DNA of 64,000 nt. Origin: JAJPJE01 sp963724985. Its GTDB lineage: Bacteria; Acidobacteriota; Terriglobia; Terriglobales; Acidobacteriaceae. The position numbers and the translations under genes were made by a program. The notes under the pieces are model-generated. The model had not been told where the DNA came from, did no database searches, and saw nothing but the letters and a program-made list of their open reading frames with translations. The stretch is taken from positions 248,001 to 312,000 of the forward strand of contig CAVRWV010000019.1 of assembly GCA_963724985.1 (NCBI GenBank), written 5' to 3'. Of the stretch, positions 40,194 to 51,500 are shown piece after piece; position 1 is the first letter of the stretch, and each line of letters opens with the position of its first letter.

Positions 40194-42769
40194 TTGCTGA
40201 CAGTGTTTTTTTTTCTTGTCGCGCTTGCGTTGGATTTGGGAACTCTAAAATCGGCTAGAGAAAACCTATGCAGAGCGCTTACGTTTTGTTTGCCACGCAC
40301 TTCTCCTTGGAAAGTCCTTGTGATTCTGGCTTGGGTTCCCATTGGGACACCTTTTCTCTACTCACAAGACACGGAGAATCCTAAGGAACAGTCGGGGCCG
40401 CAATCCCAGGTCGATCAAGATTCTAAGAACAGCCTAGGAACAAATTACTTAAAGCACTTGGCAGAGGACCAACGGTCCTTCTGGACGTTTCCAGCGCATA
40501 TTCAGCGGTCGCAGATGAAGACGATCATTCCGGTCGCGGCCATAACGGCTGGTCTGTTTGCATCAGATGCGGATTTCTCCAGTCAACTCAGTCGTAGTCC
40601 CTCGCGCATCAATACAACCAACAACATCTCCAATTTCGGTGTGGCAGCGATGGTCGCGGGCGGAGGAGGCATGTACCTCTTCGGGCGCTTTGGAGGCAAC
40701 GAGCATGCGCGGGAGACCGGCGTCCTATCGTCAGAGGCCGCGATAGACGCTGTTGTCATTTCTGAAGTTCTGAAACTGGCCACACAACGGCAGCGGCCCA
40801 ACGAAGGTAATGGCCAAGGGCATTTCTGGGTGGGCGGTAGTTCGTTTCCATCTCAGCACGCGGCTGTGGCGTGGTCGCTCGCGGCGGTATTTGCGCATGA
40901 ATACCCATCTCCAGCCGTGAAATTGTTGTCCTACGGCACGGCGTCAGCAATATCCTTCGCTCGTATCACGAGTCTCAATCACTTTCCATCGGACGTTTTC
41001 ATCGGAAGCACGCTTGGCTACTTTGTTGGCCGACAGGTATATCGAACGCGGCATGACCGTGAACTGCCAGAAGCATCGTACGGGACCTTTGTAAAAAACA
41101 ACGGACGCTTTCAGAGCCCGGCGGTTACCGGGACAACTTTCGTTCCGTTGGATAGTTGGGTGTATCCACTGATGGATCGACTTGCAGCCTTGGGTATGTC
41201 AACAGTGCGTTCGAGGGACAGCGTCCATGGACGCGACAAGAGTGTGCGCGGCTGGTGAAAGAAGCAGAAGTACGTATGGAGGGTCGGCGGGATTCCAGAA
41301 ACTCCGCCTACAGTGGATATCAAGCACTCTTGGCTGAGTTCTCCCCTGAACTACACGAAGAGATCAACACAAACTTTGATGCCAGAGTCGAATCGGCTTA
41401 TGTTGGAACTTTAGGAATTGCAGGGCCCCCGCTCACGGATGGCTACAACTTCGGGGAGACGATTACGAACGATTTTGGCCGCCCCTATGGAGAGGGGTTC
41501 AACGGCACAGCCGGATCATCAGTCCGGTTCGTTGCGGGTCCATTTGGTGCTTACGTTCGTGGGGAATATGAGCATGGTGCCGCTCCCATGAACCTCAGTC
41601 CTCCGGTCCAGCAGGCTATCCTCGCAACAGACGTGCCCGGCGCGCCGCCTGGATCACCTTGGCTCGTGCCGCCAGCTGTTACTTCGAATCAATTTCGCGT
41701 TTTGGATGCTTACCTGTCACTAAATGTGAAGAATAATTTGCTGACCTTCGGCAAGCAGTCGCTTTGGTGGGGGCCAAGCCAAAGTGGTCCACTACTTTTC
41801 AGCACAAATGCTGACCCGATTCCGATGTTTCGTTATTCTCGAAATACTCCCTATGTCATTCCGCTCGTGTCAAAGTTACTGGGACCTTTGGATATTCAGT
41901 TATTCTTAGGCCAACTTGAGGGCTATCAGTACGTCTCGTATTTCAACAAGGGTGGGCAGTTTGTTGTAGTAGGCCCACCGGTTCAGCCTCACCCTTGGAT
42001 ACATGGCGAAAAATTCACTTTCAAGCCGACGCCTAATTTTGAATTCGGATTCTCTGAGACAACCATATTTGCTGGCCCCGGATATGGATTCACGGGTCGG
42101 ACTTTTCTGCGCAGCTACAGTATCAGCAACACGGGCCCAGGTGCCCCAGACGATCCCGGCGATCGTCGATCGGCATTCGACTTCAATTATCGGATACCGG
42201 GAATTCGAAATTGGTTGACCTTCTATGCAGATTCATTCACTGAGGACGAGTTTTCTCCTGTTGCTTATCCCCGCCGTTCGGCATGGTGGCTGGGATTCTT
42301 CATGCCTAAGGTGCCAGGGCTGAACAAATTGCAATTGCGCGCAGAAGGTGGATATACGGACCTCCCTGGGCTTGTTTGTTGCGGCACGTTCTATTCCAAC
42401 GCCCACTACAACAGCGGATACACGAATCTGGGTCAAATCATTGGAAGCTGGGTGGGCAGGCAGGGACGCGGGATTCAGGCGACCGGGACCTACTGGCTCT
42501 CCGCTCGTAATAACGTGGAAGGTACTTTTCGTAAACAGGCAGCCAATCCGGAACTGCTCGGTGGGGGTACGTTGTACGATGGTCGGGTAGGCACGACGCA
42601 CATGCTGAACTCAGCTCTGCAATTATCCGGTTACCTCCAGTATGAACGTTGGAATTTTCCTTTACTAACTACGGGGCCACAATCGAACTTGGCCGTTTCC
42701 GTTCAGCTAAGCTTTGTTCCGCCAGGTGGAATTACGGCTAGCAGGTTGCTTCGCACATTTCAACATTGA
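40194..42769 (+). CDS. PAP2 phosphatase - capsule assembly Wzi fusion protein (one frameshift)
   Basis: About 855 residues in two parts. The first is an exported PAP2-type lipid phosphatase: a signal-like segment ends near FLYSQD, and the catalytic triad motifs are KLATQRQRP, SSFPSQHAA (Gln in place of the usual Gly of PSGH) and RITSLNHFPSD. The second starts VPLDSWVYPLMDRLAALG and, after a break near 41195, continues YVNSAFEGQRPWTRQECARL into a Wzi-like outer-membrane beta-barrel (FGKQSLWWGPSQSGPLLFS, FRYSRNTPYVIPL), ending SVQLSFVPPGG. The two ORFs overlap and the sequence joins smoothly, so I read one protein. It could remove phosphate from undecaprenyl pyrophosphate and hold the capsule on the outer membrane. 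The TTG start beside a run of nine T is uncertain. Confidence 0.8.
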
Positions 42770-42895
42770 GTTTTGGAAGCATTAACGGTTACTTGTATTT
42801 GTTAAATGGGTTCAATATAGGTTCGAGTTCGCCAATTATCGAAGCAGAGTTCCGAGAACCGATCCGTTCGTCGTAGAATGCTTTAACCTACACAA

Positions 42896-45559
42896 ATGTG
42901 GAATCTTAATTATCTTTCAACCCGCCGGATTATCGCCGGTTGCATAGTTGCAATTCAATTTATAGCTTCCATCCCTCCCGGTATTGCACAGACCTCTTCA
43001 CAGAGTGCGGGCTCAGGTGGCTACGACCAACAGGGTGACTACGGCTATCAAGGTAGTTCGAGTCAGTCCAGCGGCTTTGACGCACTACGGTCTCGCTGCA
43101 ATGGACCAGATGCAGGCCCGGAATGTGCGGCTCTAAGCGGAGGCGGCGCTTCGGGAATGTCTGGCTTTGGTGGAACTCCTGGCATCCCACAAATCTATAG
43201 CTCTGAGTCAGGGATGGATGCGTACTACTCGCTGGCTGGTAAAGGAGATGAATCTCTTAGGACCTTCCCGATTAGTCCCCAGCCACCTACGGAGTTTCAG
43301 AAATTTGTATACGCGTCTGTGGGGCAGAGACTCACAATCTTCGGCTCCAACCTATTTGTAAATGCTCCCAGCACGTTTGCTCCTGTCGACCGAGCGCCGG
43401 TCCCCTCTGATTACGTTGTGGGTCCCGGAGATCAATTGCTAATCCGAGGATGGGGGCAAGTTGACATCAACGTACGCGCTACGGTCGATCGTTCCGGGAA
43501 CATTTACGTTCCCAAGGTTGGAATGATAAGCGTCACTGGCGTCAAATTTAGCGAACTAGTGCCCTACCTAAAAGGCGTAATCAGTCGCAACTTTCGCAAT
43601 TTCGATTTAAGTGTCTCAATGGGACAACTAAGGTCTATCCAGATCTTTGTTGTAGGCCAAGCTCGGCGTCCCGGCAGCTATACCGTCAGCTCCCTGAGCA
43701 GTTTGGTGAATGCAGTGTTTTACTCAGGCGGACCGCTCAACACTGGTTCCATGCGCCGAATTCAGCTCCGCCGAGGCGATGCTGTTGTCGTACGAGTTCG
43801 ACCTTTACGACCTGCTCCTAAGGGGTGACAAATCTAAGGACGTCGACCCTTCTACCAGGGGATGTCATTTTTATTCCGCCCGGTGGGCCCACAGGTCGCA
43901 ATGGTTGGGAGTGTAAATACGCCAGCTGTCTACGAACTGAAAGGAAAGACTACTCTGGCGGAGGCAGTGAAACTGGCAGGCGGCTTCACTGCGCTTACGG
44001 ATAACAATAAGGCCACAGTAGAGAGAGTTGAACAGGGAGATCATCAGACATTTCGGAGAGTAGAGGACTTCCCGCTGAACGATTCGGGTCTTCAGCAGGA
44101 TCTTGCAAAATGGCGATATCGTCCGGATCGCTCCAATGCTTCCTCGTTTTGAAGACACCGTAACACTACGGGGCAATGTTGCGTGGCCCGGGCCGATATC
44201 CATGGCATGAGGGGATGCGGATTCGTGACCTTATCCCCAGTAAAGAGGCTTTGCTCACAAGAGATTTCTGGCGACAGCAAAATCCGGTGTATTCGGCCAC
44301 GGGAGAGGTTCGCTTGAGTCCTAATGCTGGATACGAACCACGCGACGGGAGCGGAATTGGGGAATCGGGCGCGGCAGCGACGCAACCTGCGCGCGGAACG
44401 GATCAGCAATCTTTAGAACAGAGAGCCACGACTAACCCAAGCCAAGCAAATGCCCAACCGGGTGCGGAGCTATCCTCCAAGACAAACAATGTCGCACCAA
44501 ATGCTGAGAATACGGCTCGCCAGGGCACCTACGCGGCTTCAACACTCAGCGTTGGCGAGGCTAGACTTCGCAACGATATCAAGGCGACGGCGCCAGAAAT
44601 CAACTGGGACTACGCGGTTATCCAGAGAATCAACAAAGATGATCTCTCTACGACTCTGATTCCGTTTAATTTAGGGAAGGCGATCCTGGATAACGATCAA
44701 TCGCAAAATCTGGTCCTATATCCGGGCGACGTGGTTACTGTTTTTTCGCAACAAGACATTAAAATTCCGATTGAAAAACAGGTGAAATTTGTGCGCCTTG
44801 AGGGTGAGTTTGTGGCCTCGGGTGTGTATAGAGTCGAACCTGGGGAGACACTCCGGGACTTGGTTCAGCGTGTAGGAGGGCTTACACCAAACGCATACCT
44901 GTTTGGATCGGAATTTACACGAGAGTCAACCCGAGAGCGGCAGCAACAGGAACTAAACCGCATAGTTGGCGATATGGAAGTGCAAGTAGAAAGAAACGCC
45001 ACCATCGGCGCCAGCAATGTAGCTAGCCCCGAAGAGGCCGCTCTGCTCGGTCCCTCCCTCGAGGGACAGAGACGACTTGTGGAGAAGTTGCGACAGTTGC
45101 GTCCAACCGGAAGAATAGTCCTTGAACTGCCCGGCCTAAACGCCACGCTCCAAGATATACCCAAAATTCCCCTCGAGGATGGGGACCGGTTTGTCGTTCC
45201 TTTTCGGCCTGCGTCGGTCGAAGTACTCGGATCCGTTTACAACGCGAACGCATTTATTTGGAAGTCAGATAAGCGTATGAGCGACTATTTGCGTGATTCC
45301 GGTGGTCCAAACCGCAATGCAGATAAGAAACACATCTTTATACTGCGTGCCGACGGGGCGGTAATCAGCAGTAGTAACTCTGGTGGCGGTTTCTGGGGCG
45401 GAGGGATTGAGAGTTACCGGCTCGATCCCGGAGACGCCGTTGTGGTGCCCGAGATACTTGTGGAAGGGCAATGTCCAGAGGCAACTGAGGGATTGGACAC
45501 AAATATTCTCACAGTTAGCCTTGGGAGCTGCATCTATCGCAGTTCTCAGCGGTCTGTAG
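42896..45559 (+). CDS. SLBB-domain polysaccharide export protein, Wza-like (frameshifted)
   Basis: Outer-membrane or periplasm-spanning exporter of about 885 residues. A signal peptide ends near PPGIAQ, then comes a Gly/Ser/Gln-rich spacer. YVVGPGDQLLIRGWGQVDIN to VPKVGMISVTG is the polysaccharide export (Poly_export) domain; later SLBB domains begin VGQARRPGSYTVSSL, VGSVNTPAVYELKG, LRGNVAWPGRYPWHEGMRI, RLEGEFVASGVYRVEPGETL and VLGSVYNANAFIWK. Breaks fall near 43790, 43845, 44095, 44160 and 45475; after the last, RQLRDWTQIFSQLALGAASI forms a C-terminal membrane helix and stop. It would form the translocation channel with Wzz and Wzi-like partners. Confidence 0.85.
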
Positions 45560-45899
45560 AGCACAGCAGCGCCTGCGGATAAGGCTCGCGTCGCGGCTTC
45601 GTGTGGCGCCCCCCGCTCTACCGTTTCGGGCACCGATTATGAACATTTCATTACTACAATTAGAACAAAACAAGGAAGAACGCGTCAGAGTCTCACTTTT
45701 GTGGTATGTTCGGATTCTTGGAGTAGGGTAAAGAGCTGTGGGTTTGATAGTGCTGAGTAAGTAGATGATTAAGTGGATGATTAAGTAGCAACTTCTGCAC
45801 AATATTTGTTTTCATATGCAAACAATACCCATGGACGAATCTCTAATCATTCCTAGTGTGACTCAGCCCCGTGTCGAATTATTTGAGGAGTAACCAGGG
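45560..45899. other. intergenic region with a short tandem repeat and an operator-like inverted repeat
   Basis: 340 bases before the WecA-like gene without recognised coding sequence. It holds two and a half copies of a 12-base direct repeat (AAGTAGATGATT-like, 45759-45788) and the inverted repeat listed separately. GAGGAG at 45887-45892 is the ribosome-binding site of the next gene. Confidence 0.55.
45806..45825. promoter_or_regulatory. 20-bp inverted repeat, operator candidate
   Basis: TTGTTTTCATATGCAAACAA is a palindrome with one mismatched pair. It sits 75 bases before the start of the WecA/MraY-like gene, a natural place for a repressor or activator site. The A+T-rich half-site is unlike its surroundings. 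Confidence 0.4.
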
Positions 45900-47126
45900 A
45901 TGGAGACTTGGTTTGCAGGCGCTTTGATAGTTGGTTTGACTCTAGCAAGCGCGTTGACTCTCATAGTTAAACGAGCGGCGTTAAGTCGGAACTGGGTGGG
46001 GCAAGCTATGCCACACCATTTCCACGATGGTCCGGTGCCCAGGCTCGGCGGAATTTCGATATTTCTTACGGTTTTCATCCTTGTAGTAGCCTCCATGGTG
46101 TTTCGGAGCAGTTGGGCCGGCTATAGCGAACAGATCCTGGCAGTATTTCTTGCGGGAACTGTGGTTTTCGGTGTCGGTCTGTGGGATGACTTCAGCCCAA
46201 TTCCCCCATTCTTGAAGGCTTCGTTAGAGGCATTCTCCGGTGTGATTCTTTATCTAGGGCACGTTCGTTTCGAAGCTTTCCCTCCCATTTTCAGCGGACC
46301 ACTCCCTCCAGCCCTCTCCTTTTTCCTGACCGTGGCGTGGGTCTTAGGGATAACGAATTCTTTTAATCTGATTGACGGGCTCGATGGACTAGCGACGGGC
46401 TCTGCTCTAATTTCTTCAACCACCTTGGCGGTCTTATTCGCACTTGCAGGCCAAATCGAACTAGCACTCGTGAGCGCAATTCTCGCAGGTGCGCTTTTGG
46501 GTTTCCTCAAATTCAACTTCAGTCCCGCTGTGATCTTTTTGGGAGATTGCGGAAGCCTCTTTATTGGCTTTCTGATGAGCACCTTAGGTTTGGTGCTTCT
46601 GAAGTTCACCTCTTCTCCAGCCGGAGTATTGGTCCCCCTTCTGGCATTTGGACTCCCGGTTTTGGATACGATCCTTGCGATAGTGCGTCGCGTCCTTAAG
46701 AAGCAGCCAATTTACATGCCCGATTGCGAGCATATGCACCATAAGCTCGTTGCGAGTGGCCTGTCAGTGCCAGGTTCTGCGCTTATCCTATATACGATCA
46801 GCGCCTTCTTTGGTGCCATAAGTGTATTGTCGGTGACAATGCCATCGCACCTAGTGCTGCTGTCGACTTTGCCATTGTGCTGTGTTGCTGGATGCTTCGT
46901 TGGTTTTGGATACCACAAATACGTGCCAGAGTTTCATCAGCTGAATAAGCCTATCGATTTACAAATCGATACCCATTCAGCACGTCACGAGGATGCTCAG
47001 AATCCGAAGCGTCGCACGCCGCATAGAAGGACTTCCGTCGGCAAGACTAATGTGCCCGAACTTGACGAGGTGCTGGTTGGACGTCATGACAGTCATCGGG
47101 CAGGGGTGGCTTTCTCGGACGACTAA
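45900..47126 (+). CDS. wecA: undecaprenyl-phosphate sugar-1-phosphate transferase, WecA/MraY family
   Basis: Intact 408-residue polytopic enzyme that starts the lipid-linked repeat unit by moving a HexNAc-1-phosphate from UDP-sugar to undecaprenyl phosphate. PHHFHDGPVPRLGGISIFL, GVGLWDDFSPIPP, NSFNLIDGLDGLATG (catalytic Asp pair), FLGDCGSLFIGF and the C-terminal EHMHHKLVASGLS are the family motifs. A charged cytoplasmic tail of about 60 residues follows the last helix, longer than usual. ATG 45900 has GAGGAG 7 bases upstream. WecA is chosen over MraY because of the locus; sugar specificity is not proven. Confidence 0.88.
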   Translation: METWFAGALIVGLTLASALTLIVKRAALSRNWVGQAMPHHFHDGPVPRLGGISIFLTVFILVVASMVFRSSWAGYSEQILAVFLAGTVVFGVGLWDDFSPIPPFLKASLEAFSGVILYLGHVRFEAFPPIFSGPLPPALSFFLTVAWVLGITNSFNLIDGLDGLATGSALISSTTLAVLFALAGQIELALVSAILAGALLGFLKFNFSPAVIFLGDCGSLFIGFLMSTLGLVLLKFTSSPAGVLVPLLAFGLPVLDTILAIVRRVLKKQPIYMPDCEHMHHKLVASGLSVPGSALILYTISAFFGAISVLSVTMPSHLVLLSTLPLCCVAGCFVGFGYHKYVPEFHQLNKPIDLQIDTHSARHEDAQNPKRRTPHRRTSVGKTNVPELDEVLVGRHDSHRAGVAFSDD

Positions 47127-47329
47127 CCGAAGCTTCTTCTACGATCTTCCTTGATCTGAACATGGCACTCGTTTTTGAGTGCACCTCCTGAGACTCAATT
47201 CAGATCGCCATCACGCCACCGTTTTGTCGAGAACTCGTCACCTTCTTGTAATTTGCTTACCCGTTAGCCAATCATTGCTGATAGCCGCGGTACAGTAATA
47301 GCCGCGCGCATCTTAGTGTCGCCTTAGTG

Positions 47330-48599
47330 ATGAACCGGAAACTCGCAACGACTGTAACTGGCTGCCTGCAATTTCCTCCCGACGAGAACGCTGTTGAGCG
47401 TTTATCTCGAATGAACGCGCGCGAATCACGAGTGCTCCTCAGGTGGCTGGATGAAGGCGGTCTCTCGTTATATCTCCTGGATCATTTAAGAACATTGGGC
47501 ATGGGGACCAAGCTGTCTCATTCCCTGCAGGATGAACTTTCTGATCGATTGCATGCAAATCAAATCCGCACTCAGGCACTCCTCGAAGAGTTCGCGAGGG
47601 TGAATAGTATTTTGCAGGCCAGTGGAGCTAGTTTCACGTTCATGAAGGGTTTTACTCTAACGCCCAACTTTTGTTCGTCAATTTATCTTCGTCATCAAAC
47701 CGACATTGATGTGCACATCTCTCCGCTTTCGGTAGCGAGTGCGAAACATGCGCTCATTCGGTCGGGATATGTTCTCGAAATGGAGCATCCGAGCGGTGAA
47801 CTCAGATTTGTGAGCTCCCTTCATGAATCCCGCAAGCAAGACCATCCGATTTATGGAGTGCCGAGCTTTAGCAGAGTGGAATTTCATCAGAAGATATGGG
47901 AGGAACGAGAACTCATTTCACTACAACCGCCCGAGCAGTGCTTTTCGGGCCGCGACGAACGCTGGCTGATGGGAATACAGTACCCCGGATTCTCGAAGAG
48001 CCTCAATGCTGGTTCTTCAACTGCTGCACGCTTTTCGTCACCTGCTTTCGTCCTGGATTCGGCAGTCCTGGCTATACGAGATCTCTTTCTTTCTCAGTAA
48101 CAATCGAGAAGATGGCGAGTTCTGGAAGGAATTTGTGGAGATCGTCAGCTCGGACCGGCCTACGTCCGCTGCTTGCGGGACGATTCTCGCGCTCTGTTCT
48201 CTGGTTTTCAAGGTTCAGCTTCCCGAGATAGTCGATGAAAGCCTTGTGTCGAAGCTGCCGCAGCCCATACGAGAATGGGTGAGACTGTGCGGAGAGCGGT
48301 TTGCATTATCAGATATGCGTGGGACGAAGTTGGATCGCATGATCCATCCATACTTTCCGGCAGACGCCAGTGCAGGTCGGTCGCGTCGGCACTACTCAAT
48401 CTTGCCGTCATCGCGATCATTTTCGAACGCTATTCAGAACAAAATGCGAGATCCCGAGAAGAGGCTTTTCAGTATTCCTCAATTTGTGCTGAAGCGTTCG
48501 TGTTTTCATGCGTCATCCGTCATGGAGTATCTCTGGTATTCGTACAATTGGCACCGCATCTTGGCATCCCCCCTAGCCATCAATTCACGGTCAGCGTGA
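47330..48599 (+). CDS. nucleotidyltransferase family protein (NTP_transf_5-like, one frameshift)
   Basis: About 423 residues. ASFTFMKGFTLTP then RHQTDIDVHISPL gives the KG...DxD core of the minimal nucleotidyltransferase fold seen in PF14907, and FSRVEFHQKIWEE supplies the later acidic strand. A break near 47985 leads to FSKSLMLVLQLLHAFRHLLS, the helical region typical of this family, through to LWYSYNWHRIL at the end. These proteins occur in polysaccharide loci with unproven roles. The end overlaps the convergent propeller gene by about 20 bases. Start ATG 47330 lacks a clear ribosome-binding site. Confidence 0.72.
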
Positions 48600-51500
48600 A
48601 GTTAGTGCTTTGGATGATGTTGTTCGAGGTCCCGGACACGACGATCGTGAAGGTTCCTGAGGGAGTACCGGGCAACGGCTGAACTGGTGGAGCGCTTGAT
48701 GTGCCTCCAGAACCTCCACAGGCAAGCAGGGTCGCCGTCAGCATTAGAAGCAAGGCCAGCCCGCCGATAATACCGCTCCCCATCCTCCTTCTTCTTCCGC
48801 ATTTCGTACTCAACGCCAACTGAAACAACCCTATCGGCATTAAAGCCACAGCAAGAGCAAAATACTTCACTCTTCGAGACCCTCGGTGTATCTCCGCGCT
48901 GCTGACTGCGGTCGTAGAGATTCGCATTGTGGCTTGCGTAGAAGCTCCATTCACGTCGACCGTCGCGGGGGTAAACGTACAAGTTGAGAGAGGCGGCAGG
49001 GAAGCGCAGCTCAGATTAACAGAGCCCGTAAAACTAGATTGTGGAGTGAGGGTTATGCCAATGTTCGATGTGGTCTGGCCGGCGTTCAGGCTGGTCGCTA
49101 CCGGTGTCACTGCGATCTGAAATGTCGGCGCATCCTGCACCGTGAGGTTAAAGTTCTGACTGGTACTTAGCGCAGGATAGCTGCCATCCGCGGCGAAAAA
49201 CTTAATCGAATAGCTGCCCGGCGCTTCTCCCTGGGGAACCGCAATCTGCCCTTGGATTGTGGTCGTCCCGTTCGAGGTGAGCGCAACACTCGCCGGTGAA
49301 AGAGTGCACGTTTGATTCTGCGAGAGGGCAGTTGCGTCACACGACGTTTGCACCGTACCGGTGTATCCGTTCTCGGAGACTAACTGGACGCTGAAACTCG
49401 CGCTGCCGCCTGCGCCCGCGGCCTGCGGTGCTGTCACTGTGCCCAATCCAAAAGCGACTATGGGCACGGTAAGTGAAGCTGTATGTGTGTTTCCGCCCGC
49501 TACTCTCCCCGTGATCGACAAATTCAGGTTTGCTGGGCTCGCCCCTGTCGTATCGATTTGAAGCGCTGCTTGTGCAGGGAAAGTCCTCACCGTTGCAGGC
49601 GTAAGCATGCAGGGTGCCGGACCGGTACACGACAGAGCGACAGTGCCACTAAAGCCATTCAGCGAATTGACGGTGACAGTTGTCTTCGCCAGCTGTCCCG
49701 GTTTCACTGCAGTGAGCGATTGACTCGCCATCTGCAACGAGAAGTCGGGAGCCGCCGATTGCACCTGCAGACCGAGATTTGCAGTTTTGTGTTGCAGTCC
49801 GTCAGCGGATACCGCGACGAGCGTAATCGCATAATTCCCGAGTCCTACCGCGGACGAGATCACGATCGTGATCGGAATCGTTTGTGTCGAGCCCGGAGAA
49901 AGACTCGAACTGCTCCCGGCGCACGAGATGCCGGCTGCCGCGGCGGGGCAGGTTATCGTGATCCTTTCGTTAAACGCGCCCAGTGAACTAGCCAATACGT
50001 TAACGGTCGCATTGCCACCAGGCGACAGCGTCACGGAAGTCGGATCTGGAGCCGCGATTGAAAAATCCATCACGTGAAATGTCACTGCCTGCGCGTGCAT
50101 AAGTCCGGACACGTCGTGCGCTTGTATTTGGAATGAGAAGTCATCAACGCTCGTATTGCTGGCTGGTACCGCAAAGCTCGTTCCAGCAGACGTCGGCACA
50201 AAACTGTTAGCGTTCCCGCACTGCTGTGGGATGGCCCCTCCGGCCGCATAGCAGCTGAGGGAAAGTGTTTTTGAGTAGCCATTGAGGGACGTCAGCATGC
50301 CCTGGAACGTAGCTCCAGTACTGGGATATGCATACAGATTCGTAGTCGTCACCTGAATGCTGAAATCTGGAAACGAACTCTCCGGCAGAGGAATTTCCCA
50401 CACACCTCGTCCGTAAGTGGCAGCTCGCAGTCTAGGCGGCTGATTGGCTGGATGAAACAAAAGCAAACTGCGTCACCGGAACTGTGGGAAGCGCTCCTGT
50501 TCCGCTGGATGGCCCGACTTCGGTCCAAGAGGTGGAAGTCCCGTTCGGTTGTCCCGCAAATACACCGATATCTGTGCCGACGTAGATGAGCCCACTGGAT
50601 GGATCGACAACGACGGCGTTCGAAGGAACATCAGGCAGATTTCCTGTGATGTCTGTCCAGCCTGTGCCGGCTGACGTGGTCTGCCAGATGTGTCCGATCC
50701 CGAATCCCAGCACAACCACGTATGCAGTTTGCCCGGTCGCATCGTTCGGATCCAAGGCAATGGCCGATACGGGATAGGGACATGACGTGCCGCCGCCGCA
50801 CGCCGGATCCTGGAACCCACCGGCGACAGGCGATACCTCGTGCCATGAGCTTGTGCCTGAAGAAGCGTTGGTGGTGACCCAGATTCTTCCGTCGTCCGTC
50901 CCCGCATAGATAACCTGCGAGCCCGCGCCGGCGGAAGGCCCTCCGGCAGCCAGTGACCGAACAAAGCCGGTGGACTCTGCAGAGCAGGCTGTGCTACCGG
51001 CAGTCCCGTCCAATTTTCCGCTGAGTGCATTCGAAGAGTTCCATCCTCCGCTGCTGGATCCTCGCCAGACCCGGCATGTCCCGGCAATGAGCTGCGCAGA
51101 GTTTTGCGGATCAAAAAGAAAAGGGAAGTGCAGGCCGGCGGCATCCCCTTGCAGTTGGGCCTGATCTACTACGAACTGCCAGTCCGCAGGCGAGCAATTA
51201 ACCCCTTTTGTGCAGTTTTGGATGTTGACGACGCCGGACATCGATGCGAACCAACCGCTCGCATCAATTGCCGTTGTCTCCGTACCCTCCATTTTCGACA
51301 GTGAGCCACGTTGTGCCGTTTGCTCCGCTCGCTGTGGATGAAGTTGCCGATAGGCCGCTGCCCGTTATTGAGGCCAGCAATGCGCTCGGATCGCTGGCGT
51401 CCCCCGCAAGCGAACTCAGTTGAGCCATCGAGCCGAGAGTGCCGTTTAAATCATCGACCGGATAAGGTGTCGTCCCACATTGCCCGCTGATCGTCGTCCC

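Noticed and set aside
41156..42769. Wzi as an independent gene with start near 41156
   Set aside because: No ribosome-binding site is seen there, and the first residues are in the wrong frame for the conserved junction sequence.
47165..47182. 6-bp hairpin GCACTC-GTTTTT-GAGTGC after the WecA-like gene as a terminator
   Set aside because: The stem is short and no T-run follows.
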